Below, one piece after another: positions 53,621 through 61,946 of a stretch of DNA of 64,000 bases (its first letter is position 1; the number at the start of each line of letters is the position of its first letter). Origin of the DNA: CBDCGJ01 sp965238305 (GTDB taxonomy: Bacteria; Pseudomonadota; Alphaproteobacteria; GCA-2731375); contig CBDEHK010000001.1 in assembly GCA_965238305.1 (NCBI GenBank), positions 4,092,001-4,156,000 on the forward strand. Reading direction: 5' to 3'. A program made the position numbers and the translations under genes. The notes under the pieces are model-generated. The model was not told the origin of the DNA. It made no database searches and saw nothing but the letters and a program-made list of their open reading frames with translations.

Positions 53621-54535
53621 ATGAGCGATATATTCGAAGACACCTTGAACGATGTATTCCGCCTGATCCGGTTATCCGGCTGTGTATATTTTGTTCACGA
53701 CTTCCCGAGCCCTTGGGGGATGGAAGTGCCGTAAGCCGATGTCGCGCAATTTCATTTGGTGATTGAGGGCACATGCAATCTAAATTTCGAAGGTGAAAAC
53801 CGGATATTGTCAGCCGGCGACGCTGTTGTATTTCCCGCAGGCAATCGCCACTGGCTCGCCGACAAAATCGATAGTTACCGGCATCCTGGCAAAGAAGTGG
53901 TAAAAAATATTCAAGATGGGCGTCATCGCGAAATAGCCGATAGAGATGTTGCGACCAGATTGCTCTGCGGGCATTTTGAATTCGATCGCGCCGTCGGTCA
54001 TCCTTTGATTACGGAATTGCCGCAACTCGTGCTGACAAAAAATTTGATGCGCGACCATCCCACTTGGATCGAAACAATCGCCCCGATATTGGCAGCGGAA
54101 ACTCAGTCACTCCAACCCGGCGCGGATACGGTTGTTGATCGTCTGGCAGAAGTTCTGTTGATTCAAGTTCTACGAAACCATTTGATGAGCTTGAAACAGG
54201 CGAAAGGTTTCCTTGCCGCCACAATGGATCAACGGGTCAATCGCGCGCTAAAACGCATACACGCCGAAACTGACGCAAGTGTGGATCTTGCGACCTTGGC
54301 TCACGATGCCGGGATGTCGCGGTCAAGCTTTTCACAACATTTCAAGGAATTAATGGGGCAATCACCAATCACCTATTTGACAAGCTGGCGGTTGATGAAA
54401 GCGCGGGATTGGCTGCACCATGGCAATTCACCAATTGCTGAAATTGCTGATAGGGCTGGTTACGCATCCGAAGCTGCCTTTAGCCGGGCCTTCAAACGAC
54501 AATTTTCTGAAAATCCAAGCGCCTGCCGGGGTTAA
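53621..54535 (+). pseudogene. AraC-family regulator (Cupin_6 type) interrupted by an in-frame stop
   Basis: A full-length frame of about 304 codons reads as an AraC regulator. The N-terminal half starts MSDIFEDTLNDVFRLIRLSG and runs to SPWGMEVP; TAA at 53732-53734 (codon 38) then interrupts it, and the same frame resumes ADVAQFHLVIEG and continues to the two C-terminal helix-turn-helix motifs (LATLAHDAGMSRSSFSQHFK and IAEIADRAGYASEAAFSRAF). Both HTHs are intact. A downstream restart near 53756 would lack the first part of the cupin domain. The mutation is recent in appearance, or a sequencing error. It is divergent from a secreted cupin gene. Confidence 0.75.
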
Positions 54536-54553
54536 TGAAAAACGGCAAGCGGA

Positions 54554-55273
54554 TTAACTGTCAGCGCTGCTCCTGATCTCACTCAGGCTGATTTTTTGCC
54601 GACCTGCGTCATTGAAATTGTCATCGTCTAGCCACGCCATATAAGCATTCTTCAATTTCGGCCATTCCGAATCAAGGATCGAATACCAGGCCGTATCGCG
54701 GTTGCGGCCTTTGTATATCAAGGCCTGGCGAAACAGGCCTTCATAACTGAAGCCCAAACGTTCGGCCGCCCGACGGGAAGGTGCGTTAAGGGAATCGCAT
54801 TTCCATTCATATCGGCGATACCCCAATTCGTCGAAAACCCTACCCATCATCAAATACATCGCTTCCGTTGCCGCTCTGGTTTGCTGTAATGCCGGGGAGA
54901 AATTTATGTGGCCAACCTCAATCACACCCATTGTCGGTTCGATGCGCAAATAACTCGCAACCCCTACCGCTCGTTCGGTTTTTGCGTCGATAATCGCCAT
55001 AAACAACGGATCCTCCCCCAAACAAGAAGCTGTCATCCAAGCCCGATAGTCTTCCTCATTGGCAAACGGTCCATAGCCCAAATAAGTCCAATTGCGGTTA
55101 TCGGTATCAAGTCGATTTGCGTTGAAAAGATCAGACGCGTGAAGAGTGGGATCAATTGCCTTGAGCCGACAAAATTTCCCTGGTATCGCCGTTCGATTAG
55201 GTCGGGCACATGAGCGCCAATTTTCAATCGCCGCTCCGATCGGTTGCTGCAGTGCATTCAGTCTCGGGTTCAT
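54554..55273 (-). CDS. GNAT-family (RimJ/RimL-like) N-acetyltransferase
   Basis: 239-residue acetyltransferase of the RimL type. AVGVASYLRIEPTMGVIEVGHINF gives strands 4-5, ATEAMYLMMGRVFDELGYRR covers the acetyl-CoA helix, and ECD-like WKCDSLNAPSRRAAERLGFSYEG is the hallmark NxxSxxxxxxLGF region. FRQALIYKGRNRDTAWYSIL closes the domain. Target could be a protein N-terminus, an amino sugar or an antibiotic. It converges on the AraC-type gene. GNAT subgroup assignment is firm; substrate is not. Confidence 0.87.
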   Translation of the reverse strand: MNPRLNALQQPIGAAIENWRSCARPNRTAIPGKFCRLKAIDPTLHASDLFNANRLDTDNRNWTYLGYGPFANEEDYRAWMTASCLGEDPLFMAIIDAKTERAVGVASYLRIEPTMGVIEVGHINFSPALQQTRAATEAMYLMMGRVFDELGYRRYEWKCDSLNAPSRRAAERLGFSYEGLFRQALIYKGRNRDTAWYSILDSEWPKLKNAYMAWLDDDNFNDAGRQKISLSEIRSSADS

Positions 55274-55463
55274 TGCCTCGCTCCGTCCATCGAATGAGCA
55301 GAATAAAATTCTAAGAACTATTCAAAAAGAACCAATTTCCAGCAATCATACCGGTCCAATTTGCTCGCTTTTTACAACAAATACGTTTGTATTCAAACGA
55401 ATGAGGGTGGCGTTGAAGGCAATTTCAAACCACAATGATAGAGAAATATTTTTGGAACTGGCG

Positions 55464-56705
55464 ATGGCAGCCTACCGCTCGATCATATTATTAATCACCT
55501 GTTCGGCTATTCTGTTTCTCGGCAATGGATTGCTGGTCACTTTGCTGCCGGTTCGCGCCAATTTAGAAGGGTTTTCAACCACTGCTATTGGTTTCATTGG
55601 CACCGCACTATATGCCGGTTTTATCGTTGGTTGCGTCATTGGTCCCCGTGTGGTCCGCCTAGTCGGTCATGTTCGTTGTTTCGCTGGTTTCGCGGCATTG
55701 GCAGCGCTGGGATCTCTACTCTATCCCTTAGTAATTTCCGCACCTGTTTGGGGCGTCTTGCGGTTTCTAACCGGGATCTGCTTCGCCATTCTTTACATGT
55801 CCGTGGAAAGTTGGTTGAACGAAGAATCCAGCAACGATAATCGTGGCAGGGTCTTGTCCGCTTACATCATCATCACCAATGTTGTGACGATCGGTGGCCT
55901 GTTGATGCTGAACCTTTATCCACCAGATAATGCAGCACTTTTTTCCCTCGTAGCGATCCTGGTCTGTCTATCGCTGGTGCCCTTGGTATTGACGCCGGCA
56001 CCGACCCCCATTCCAATTGAAGATGCATCGATCGACTTGCCAGGCCTCTTCCGTCTTTCCCCGGTTGGGGTTGTCGGCTGCCTGTTAGTCGGACTTGTTG
56101 AAGGTGCGTTCTGGTCGCTGGGCCCGGAATTTGCGCATGGACAAGGGATGTCGATCCCGCAAATTACTTTGTTCATGAGTATGTTCGTGGTGGGCGGCAC
56201 ACTGTCGCAATGGCCCTTGGGTCGTGCTTCCGACCGTCTAGACCGGCGTTTGGTTATTGCCTTCTGTTGTTTGGGTGCGATGGGCACCGGGCTGACAATT
56301 ACCTTCCTCCCGCTCGACAGTAAGATTATTGCGCTCGTCTTAGCTGCGGTCCACGGCGGTTTTATGATCCCAATTTATGCCCTCTGCCTGGCTCATGCGA
56401 ACGACTATGCCGACACCGAAAAATTGGTGCAAACCAGCAGCGGGTTGTTGTTGGTATATGCTTTGGGCGCCGTCGCAGGCCCGATGATGGTTGCGCCTTT
56501 GATGGAAAAATATAGCTTGTCGGTGCTTTTCCTTTCCATTGTGGTGATACTAGGCCTGCTCAGTGCATTCTGTATTTACCGCATGGCTGTACGTCCGGTT
56601 GCCGCTGCCGACGATAGGGCTGATTTTGTACCGGTGCCAAAAACCACCCATTCTGTGTACACCCTGGAACAGGACGACGAACTCGAGGAAGAAGTACTGG
56701 ATTAG
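55464..56705 (+). CDS. MFS transporter, YcaD-like
   Basis: 413 residues with 12 predicted membrane helices. The N-terminal LLITCSAILFLGNGLLVTLLPVRANLEG, the GFIGTALYAGFIVGCVIGPR of helix 2 and SVESWLNEESSNDNRGRVLS after helix 4 resemble the YcaD/YfkF group. The C-terminal tail (about 385-413) is acidic. I take ATG 55464 as start; the long open frame before it (from 55146) has no membrane character and crosses the divergent GNAT gene. Substrate unknown. Confidence 0.87.
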   Translation: MAAYRSIILLITCSAILFLGNGLLVTLLPVRANLEGFSTTAIGFIGTALYAGFIVGCVIGPRVVRLVGHVRCFAGFAALAALGSLLYPLVISAPVWGVLRFLTGICFAILYMSVESWLNEESSNDNRGRVLSAYIIITNVVTIGGLLMLNLYPPDNAALFSLVAILVCLSLVPLVLTPAPTPIPIEDASIDLPGLFRLSPVGVVGCLLVGLVEGAFWSLGPEFAHGQGMSIPQITLFMSMFVVGGTLSQWPLGRASDRLDRRLVIAFCCLGAMGTGLTITFLPLDSKIIALVLAAVHGGFMIPIYALCLAHANDYADTEKLVQTSSGLLLVYALGAVAGPMMVAPLMEKYSLSVLFLSIVVILGLLSAFCIYRMAVRPVAAADDRADFVPVPKTTHSVYTLEQDDELEEEVLD

Positions 56706-56787
56706 ACGAGAATATTAACTTAGAAACGATCCGAAACAATGCCAACAGATTGCGATACGCGGTCAATCGGGTCGAGAGGATATCTCA

Positions 56788-57594
56788 ATGACAGCCAGCT
56801 CGAATATCATTAGCGAAAAGCAAATAGAAGACTATGAAAAAAACGGTGCGGTCTGTATTCCTGGCCTTTTCCGTGACTGGGTTGACGTGATTATTGAGGG
56901 TATCGAGCGGAACATGCGCGAACCCGGACCCTATGCGGCAGAAAATCTTAAACCAGGAGAAGGTGGTCGATTTTTCGACGATTATTGCAACTGGCAACGC
57001 ATTCCTGAATTTACCGACGTGGTGGAGAACTCACCCGCCGCCGCGGCGGCGGCTCGGTTAATGCGATCTGAATCCGTTCAGGTGTTCCACGATCATGTTT
57101 TAGTGAAAGAACCGGGCACCGCAAAATCCACACCTTGGCATCAAGACGCACCCTATTATTTTGTTGATGGTTCGCAAAATGTAAGTTTCTGGGTGCCCGT
57201 CGACCCGGTTAAAGAAGCCTCACTAAGATTGATTGCTGGCTCCCACAAATGGGACAAACTTGTGCTGCCTGTGCGTTGGTTGTCGGATGAAAATTTCTAT
57301 AATGATGAAGAAGCATACTTACCTGTTCCCGATCCGGATGCAGAACCCAGTAAATACGAAGTCCTGGAATGGGAAATGCAGCCGGGCGACGCTATTGCTT
57401 TTCACTATCGAACCGTCCACGGTGCGCGCGGCAATTTCGGCGCCGCTAGACGGCGTGCTTTTTCTATTCGAATGATCGGCGACGATGCCCGTTTTGTGGC
57501 CCGCCCCGGTCCAACTTCACCGCCGTTTCCTGGCCACGAGATGGAAGCCGGACAACGCTTGCGAGAAGACTGGTTTCCACTCCTTCGGGCTTAA
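56788..57594 (+). CDS. Phytanoyl-CoA dioxygenase (PhyH) family protein
   Basis: 268-residue Fe(II)/2-oxoglutarate dioxygenase. The iron triad is His118, Asp120 (PWHQDAPYYF) and His211 (YRTVHGA); a following Arg in RRRAFSIRM would hold 2-oxoglutarate. SFWVPVDPVKEASLRLIAGSH is the conserved barrel strand region. GAGAGGATAT precedes the ATG. It hydroxylates a small or acyl substrate; PhyH proteins of this sort are varied, including ectoine hydroxylases and phytanoyl-CoA hydroxylases, and I cannot choose among them. It is unlinked to an obvious pathway here. Confidence 0.88.
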   Translation: MTASSNIISEKQIEDYEKNGAVCIPGLFRDWVDVIIEGIERNMREPGPYAAENLKPGEGGRFFDDYCNWQRIPEFTDVVENSPAAAAAARLMRSESVQVFHDHVLVKEPGTAKSTPWHQDAPYYFVDGSQNVSFWVPVDPVKEASLRLIAGSHKWDKLVLPVRWLSDENFYNDEEAYLPVPDPDAEPSKYEVLEWEMQPGDAIAFHYRTVHGARGNFGAARRRAFSIRMIGDDARFVARPGPTSPPFPGHEMEAGQRLREDWFPLLRA

Positions 57595-57758
57595 ATTCGA
57601 CCCCTTTCGACCTATGAACTCATTGCATAACACCAATGCAAATTCGGCATTGGTGAAACTAATTAATCGGCACTAGATACTGTTTGTTGTGTTGCGGAAG
57701 TGAAGAAAATTTGCGGTCCGCAACGATCGTGATCGATTTAATAGAAGGATACTTGATC

Positions 57759-57920
57759 ATGAAATTCGCAGAAATTTTTAGCGCCCTCGTCAAATCAAAC
57801 GGCAGCCAAGAGCTCGCCAAACTTGACGCCCATCAATTGGCCGACATCGGTTTCAATACCTCAAACGCGCGCACCAATATAATCCGCACACCAGCTGAAG
57901 CCGGCGTTCGCACAGCCTAA
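57759..57920 (+). CDS. 53-residue DUF1127-like small protein
   Basis: AGAAGGA precedes the ATG at 57759 by 9 bp. The protein has a short amphipathic N-terminus (MKFAEIFSALVK), then ELAKLDAHQLADIGF, which resembles the LxxLxDxxLxDIG core of DUF1127 proteins. Its tail is not basic as in classical DUF1127. Small alphaproteobacterial DUF1127 proteins influence RNA turnover or phosphate and carbon metabolism. It lies alone after the PhyH gene, and a hairpin follows its stop. Confidence 0.6.
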   Translation: MKFAEIFSALVKSNGSQELAKLDAHQLADIGFNTSNARTNIIRTPAEAGVRTA

Positions 57921-57934
57921 CAATTAGGTCGGTC

Positions 57935-57961
57935 TAGCCCATTGGCATGGTCGATGGGCTA
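57935..57961. terminator. Hairpin between convergent small protein and ABC ATPase genes
   Basis: TAGCCCAT and ATGGGCTA form an 8-bp perfect stem with an 11-nt loop. It lies 15 bp after the small gene stop, and its right arm overlaps the stop codon of the ABC ATPase gene. There is no long T-run on either side, so bidirectional termination is plausible but not certain. Confidence 0.55.
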
Positions 57962-59851
57962 ACCGCGTCGCGTTTTCGCTTTTTCTTCGTCACTAATGCT
58001 GCGCTCAAATCCGTGCAGTATTTTTTGCGGATCGTTTTCGCTCAACTGCACTTCATCAAGGGTGTGGTGACAAGCGATCTGATGGTCCGCGCCATGTTGC
58101 CTGATTGGGGGTACTTGCGTATCGCAGGTGCCTTCAATCGCAATTGGACAACGATTGAAGAATGGACAACCAACTGCTGTGATTTCGACGCCGCGGGCAA
58201 TGCCGGCGGCGGCTTCGCGGGTCTGCATGGTATCTTCGAGCCAGCCTATGCGCATCTCAGGCACCGAAGTGATTAACAGCCGTGAATAAGGATGGAACGG
58301 CGGCGATAATACTTTGTCGGTTGGCCCCTGCTCCACCACGCGCCCGGCATACAGCACAACAATCGAATCGGCAAACGAGGCGATCGTCGACAGATCGTGG
58401 CTAATAAAGACAAACGACACGCCGGTATCCCTGCGTAGCCCTTTCAGTAACTCTATGACATTGGCGCCGACTATCGAATCCAAAGCCGATGTCACCTCGT
58501 CGCAGAGTAATACTTCCGGATTACCAGCCAAAGCACGAGCCAAATTTACCCGCTGCTTCTGACCGCCGGACAACTCCATGGGAAAGCGATCGGCAAACGC
58601 CGGCGGGAGTTCCACCATCTGCAATAGTTCAGCAACTTTTTGCCGCTTGTCCTTCCCCGACAAACCTAAATAAAACTGGATCGGTCGTCCTAAAATTTCG
58701 CCAATCCTTTGCCGTGGATTAAGCGCTGTGTCAGCCATTTGAAAAACAAACTGAACTTTACGTAAATCGTCACGGCTGCGCTTTTCCAGCGCCGGCGCCA
58801 GCACATCGCCATAGAGCGAGGTTTCTCCCTTCGCCGTCGGCAACAAACCAGCCATAACTCGGGCCAACGTCGATTTTCCGCAGCCGGATTCGCCAATCAC
58901 GCCAACCACTTCACCGCGCTGAATAGAGACGTTAACATCGCGCAATATAGTTATTGCGGGTTCACCGTTAACAATCCCGCCATAACCAGCGGTAATATTT
59001 GTCGCCGCCAACGCCGCTGCCTCATGTTCGTGATCGGCCGTATCGTCATCGCCCAAACCAGCGACCGGCGACGGGCGCACTGCTGCCATCAGACGGCGGG
59101 TATAGTCGTGCTGCGGATTATTGATTATTTGGTCCGTCGGCCCCTGCTCCTGAACTTCGCCGGAATAGAGTACGACAATATGGTCCGCTACCTGGGCGAC
59201 AACCGACAAATCATGGGTCACATAGATCGCAGCCGAGCCCTGTTCTTTGATGACTTTTTTAAAGGCCTTTAACACTTCGATCTGGGTAGTCACGTCCAAC
59301 GCTGTCGTTGGTTCGTCCAACACCAGTAAATCCGGCTTCCCACAGAGCGCCATCGCCGCCATCAAACGCTGTAATTGCCCACCGGACACCTGATGCGGAT
59401 AACGCTTACCCATGCGATCAGGGTCAGGAAGCTCAAGCGCTTCATATAGCTCTTGCGCCCGAACGTTGGCGTCTTCCTGGCTTAATATGCCATGAATAAC
59501 TGCTGATTCCGTGACCTGTTCACCAATCGTAATGGCCGGGTTGAAGGTCGCCGCGGCGCTTTGCGCCAGATAAGCTACTTTCCGTCCACGCATATTACGC
59601 TGATCCACCGGCGCCATGGTCAAGACATCATCGCCGTGCAAGCGAACCTCGCCGCCGCTAAATTCCAAACCGGGTTTGCAATACGCCAAGGACGACAAAG
59701 ATATCGTGGTTTTGCCGGAGCCTGATTCCCCGATCAACGCAACGACTTCGCCCTGCTTGACCTCAAACGATACGCCTTTGACGATCGGGATCGGGGTGCC
59801 ATCATCCTTGCGGGCTTGAATTTGTAGATTATCAACTTCCAAAAGCGCCAT
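57959..59851 (-). CDS. Dipeptide/oligopeptide ABC transporter, fused double ATPase
   Basis: 630 residues, two ABC domains in tandem (DppD-DppF type). First: Walker A GESGSGKTT (41-49), signature VSGGQLQR (154-161), Walker B with Asp178-Glu179. Second: Walker A GESGCGKST (319-327), signature LSGGQKQR (426-433), Walker B LLCDE (447-451). The C-terminal CPFFNRCPIA Cys pair is the oligopeptide HPY extension. Both halves look competent. It follows the permease genes directly (2-bp gap) and powers the uptake system. Confidence 0.94.
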   Translation of the reverse strand: MALLEVDNLQIQARKDDGTPIPIVKGVSFEVKQGEVVALIGESGSGKTTISLSSLAYCKPGLEFSGGEVRLHGDDVLTMAPVDQRNMRGRKVAYLAQSAAATFNPAITIGEQVTESAVIHGILSQEDANVRAQELYEALELPDPDRMGKRYPHQVSGGQLQRLMAAMALCGKPDLLVLDEPTTALDVTTQIEVLKAFKKVIKEQGSAAIYVTHDLSVVAQVADHIVVLYSGEVQEQGPTDQIINNPQHDYTRRLMAAVRPSPVAGLGDDDTADHEHEAAALAATNITAGYGGIVNGEPAITILRDVNVSIQRGEVVGVIGESGCGKSTLARVMAGLLPTAKGETSLYGDVLAPALEKRSRDDLRKVQFVFQMADTALNPRQRIGEILGRPIQFYLGLSGKDKRQKVAELLQMVELPPAFADRFPMELSGGQKQRVNLARALAGNPEVLLCDEVTSALDSIVGANVIELLKGLRRDTGVSFVFISHDLSTIASFADSIVVLYAGRVVEQGPTDKVLSPPFHPYSRLLITSVPEMRIGWLEDTMQTREAAAGIARGVEITAVGCPFFNRCPIAIEGTCDTQVPPIRQHGADHQIACHHTLDEVQLSENDPQKILHGFERSISDEEKAKTRRG

Positions 59852-59853
59852 GA

Positions 59854-60855
59854 TTACACCATTTTCTTTGCGAGACTGCCGCCGGCCTTGGCCGAGATAT
59901 CGTCAACAATCAAATTGATCGGGATTGTTACCAAAGCAATGGCGACAGCAGGCCAAATCGAAGCATAGGAGCCGTAACCCAGCCCCTGAAGATTTTCCCG
60001 CACCATGCTGCCCCAATCCGCCATCGGCGGCTGAACGCCGAGACCGAGAAAACTCAAACTTGAAATGAACAGCATGACAAACACCAACCGCAAACCGAAA
60101 TCGGTCGCCAGCGGCATTGCCGCGTTTGGCAATACCTCTCTAGATATGATCCACCAGAGGCCTTCGCCACGGGCATGCGCCGCTTCGACAAAGTCCTGTA
60201 CCATGATGTCCTGCCCTAAGGCCCTCGCTATTCGGAACACACTAACGCCATAGATCAAACCACCGGTGAGTATTAGGATTGGGATCGAAGAGCCAAGGGC
60301 GGCAATCACGATCAAGCCGAGCATAATAGTTGGCAGTGCAAGTATCGCATCGTTGACCCGGCTTAACCCCATATCCGTCCAACCACCGCGTACCGCCGCG
60401 GTAATACCGAGAGTGATGCCCATGGCATATGCAAGTAAGGTCGCGGCGAAAGCGATACCGATCGTCGTCCGCGCCCCCCAGATGATCCTGGAAAAGGTGT
60501 CGCGGCCAAGATAATCGGCACCCAGATACATCATTTTATCGGATTTCGCGCAGAACTCTTCGATCAATTCAGGCGTAAATTCATCAACATCATAACCTTC
60601 GTCAACCAATTCAGGGCATGTCATGGCCGGCAAGAAACCCTCATCGGCGACAAAATCTGCTTCGTGGAACGGGGCAATCCAGGGACCAAATAGTGCCAGA
60701 ATAATCCACACCACGACAATTACCGTGGATGATTTGCCGACCCAGGATAGCTTGAGACCGCGTTTTGGCGGGGCGTCAGGGAGTTCTGCAAATTTGTCAA
60801 TTGTATCGACACTCTTTGCATCGGCGCTGGTATTTTGTTCACTATTATCACTCAT
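59854..60855 (-). CDS. Peptide ABC transporter permease (DppC-like)
   Basis: 333-residue inner-membrane permease with an unusually long acidic N-terminus (about 35 residues), then six helices. The EAA loop EAAHARGEGLWWIISREVLPN and the GAS-free GADYLGRDTFSRIIWGART block mark the DppC/OppC subgroup. Between helix 1 and the conserved block lies an extra Asp/Glu-rich periplasmic loop of about 50 residues. AGGTGG precedes the ATG. It pairs with the DppB-like permease encoded just upstream. Confidence 0.92.
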   Translation of the reverse strand: MSDNSEQNTSADAKSVDTIDKFAELPDAPPKRGLKLSWVGKSSTVIVVVWIILALFGPWIAPFHEADFVADEGFLPAMTCPELVDEGYDVDEFTPELIEEFCAKSDKMMYLGADYLGRDTFSRIIWGARTTIGIAFAATLLAYAMGITLGITAAVRGGWTDMGLSRVNDAILALPTIMLGLIVIAALGSSIPILILTGGLIYGVSVFRIARALGQDIMVQDFVEAAHARGEGLWWIISREVLPNAAMPLATDFGLRLVFVMLFISSLSFLGLGVQPPMADWGSMVRENLQGLGYGSYASIWPAVAIALVTIPINLIVDDISAKAGGSLAKKMV

Positions 60856-60863
60856 GACGCCAC

Positions 60864-61811
60864 CTATTTCGGTTGCCGCAAACGGGGATTAGACAAGATA
60901 GCTGCCAAGTCCGCCGCCAGAATAAGGAATACATAGATACCGCAGAAGATCATGGCGCAAGCTTGGACTAGCGGCAGATCTCGTGTCTGCACACCGTCAA
61001 TCATCAATTTCGCTAAACCTGGATAAGCAAATATTGTCTCAACGATCACCACCCCGCTGACTAGATAGGCGAGGTTGAGGGCGATTACGTTGACGATTGG
61101 GCCGATCGCATTGAAAAGCGCATGGCGAAGAATAATGCGCCGTCGCGGCACCCCTTTTAGAATTGCCATTTCGATGTAGGGAGAGTTCATGACGTTCAGG
61201 ATGCCGGCTCTGGTCATCCGGATCATCTGGGCGGAAACGACAATTGTCAAAGTCAGAATAGGCATCGCCAGCGCCCGCATTAATTTCAGAAAATCTTCGT
61301 CTCCACTCATATGCGCAATCGACGGTAGCCATCTAAGCTCAACGGCAAAAACCAGTACCAGGAATGTGGCAATCAAGAATTCCGGCACGGAAATCAGGCT
61401 GAGCGTACCGAATGTCAGCCCCCGGTCGAGCCATGTACCTGGATACATTGCCGCCAGCAGACCTAGCACCACGGCCAGCGGAACAGAAATTGCGGCAACG
61501 ATACCGCCTAAAAATAGCGTGTTGCCAAGGCGGAAATCAATCAGGCTTGAAATCGACGCACCACCCGCTTTCGATATCCCCAGATCGCCCGTCACCATGT
61601 CCCCAAGCCATCCGAAATATCGTATATAGGCCGGTTGATCGAGCCCTAATTGCGCTCGCATCGCCGCCAGTGCTTCCGGCGTTGCACTTTGGCCAAGTAA
61701 AATTTGCGCAACGTCACCTGGAAGAATTTCGGTCCCGGCAAAAACCAAAACGGACACAACCCACAAAGTTGCGATTCCGATGGCAAACCGGCGGAGCACC
61801 ATGAGCCACAT
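60864..61811 (-). CDS. Peptide ABC transporter permease (DppB-like)
   Basis: 315-residue permease with six membrane helices. LRRFAIGIATLWVVSVLVF opens the protein, GDVAQILLGQSATPEALAAM is the family N-terminal block, and EMAILKGVPRRRIILRHALF is the EAA loop. I prefer ATG 61811 (AAAGGATC upstream) to a TTG nine codons earlier. The gap to the substrate-binding-protein gene contains a perfect hairpin, which would allow less permease than binding protein. Confidence 0.92.
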   Translation of the reverse strand: MWLMVLRRFAIGIATLWVVSVLVFAGTEILPGDVAQILLGQSATPEALAAMRAQLGLDQPAYIRYFGWLGDMVTGDLGISKAGGASISSLIDFRLGNTLFLGGIVAAISVPLAVVLGLLAAMYPGTWLDRGLTFGTLSLISVPEFLIATFLVLVFAVELRWLPSIAHMSGDEDFLKLMRALAMPILTLTIVVSAQMIRMTRAGILNVMNSPYIEMAILKGVPRRRIILRHALFNAIGPIVNVIALNLAYLVSGVVIVETIFAYPGLAKLMIDGVQTRDLPLVQACAMIFCGIYVFLILAADLAAILSNPRLRQPK

Positions 61812-61888
61812 TCGAATGATCCTTTTATTTGTCCCCAATTATGATCGTAAACGTTTCAGGGCTTAGCTGCAGGATAAAGCGGTAGCGT

Positions 61889-61912
61889 GGTCCGGAGCCT
61901 AAACTCCGGACC
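61889..61912. promoter_or_regulatory. Perfect intercistronic hairpin between binding-protein and permease genes
   Basis: GGTCCGGAG and CTCCGGACC form a 9-bp GC-rich perfect stem with a 6-nt loop, 34 bp after the binding-protein stop (minus strand). No T-run follows. Such structures protect upstream mRNA 3' ends and lower downstream expression in binding-protein-dependent transporter operons. Confidence 0.75.
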
Positions 61913-61946
61913 GTAAATCACCGCTGACGAGTAGTGAGCACGTGTC

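Noticed and set aside
55146..55463. N-terminal extension of the MFS transporter
   Set aside because: The extra 106 codons overlap the divergent GNAT gene, lack membrane character and precede a typical MFS start.
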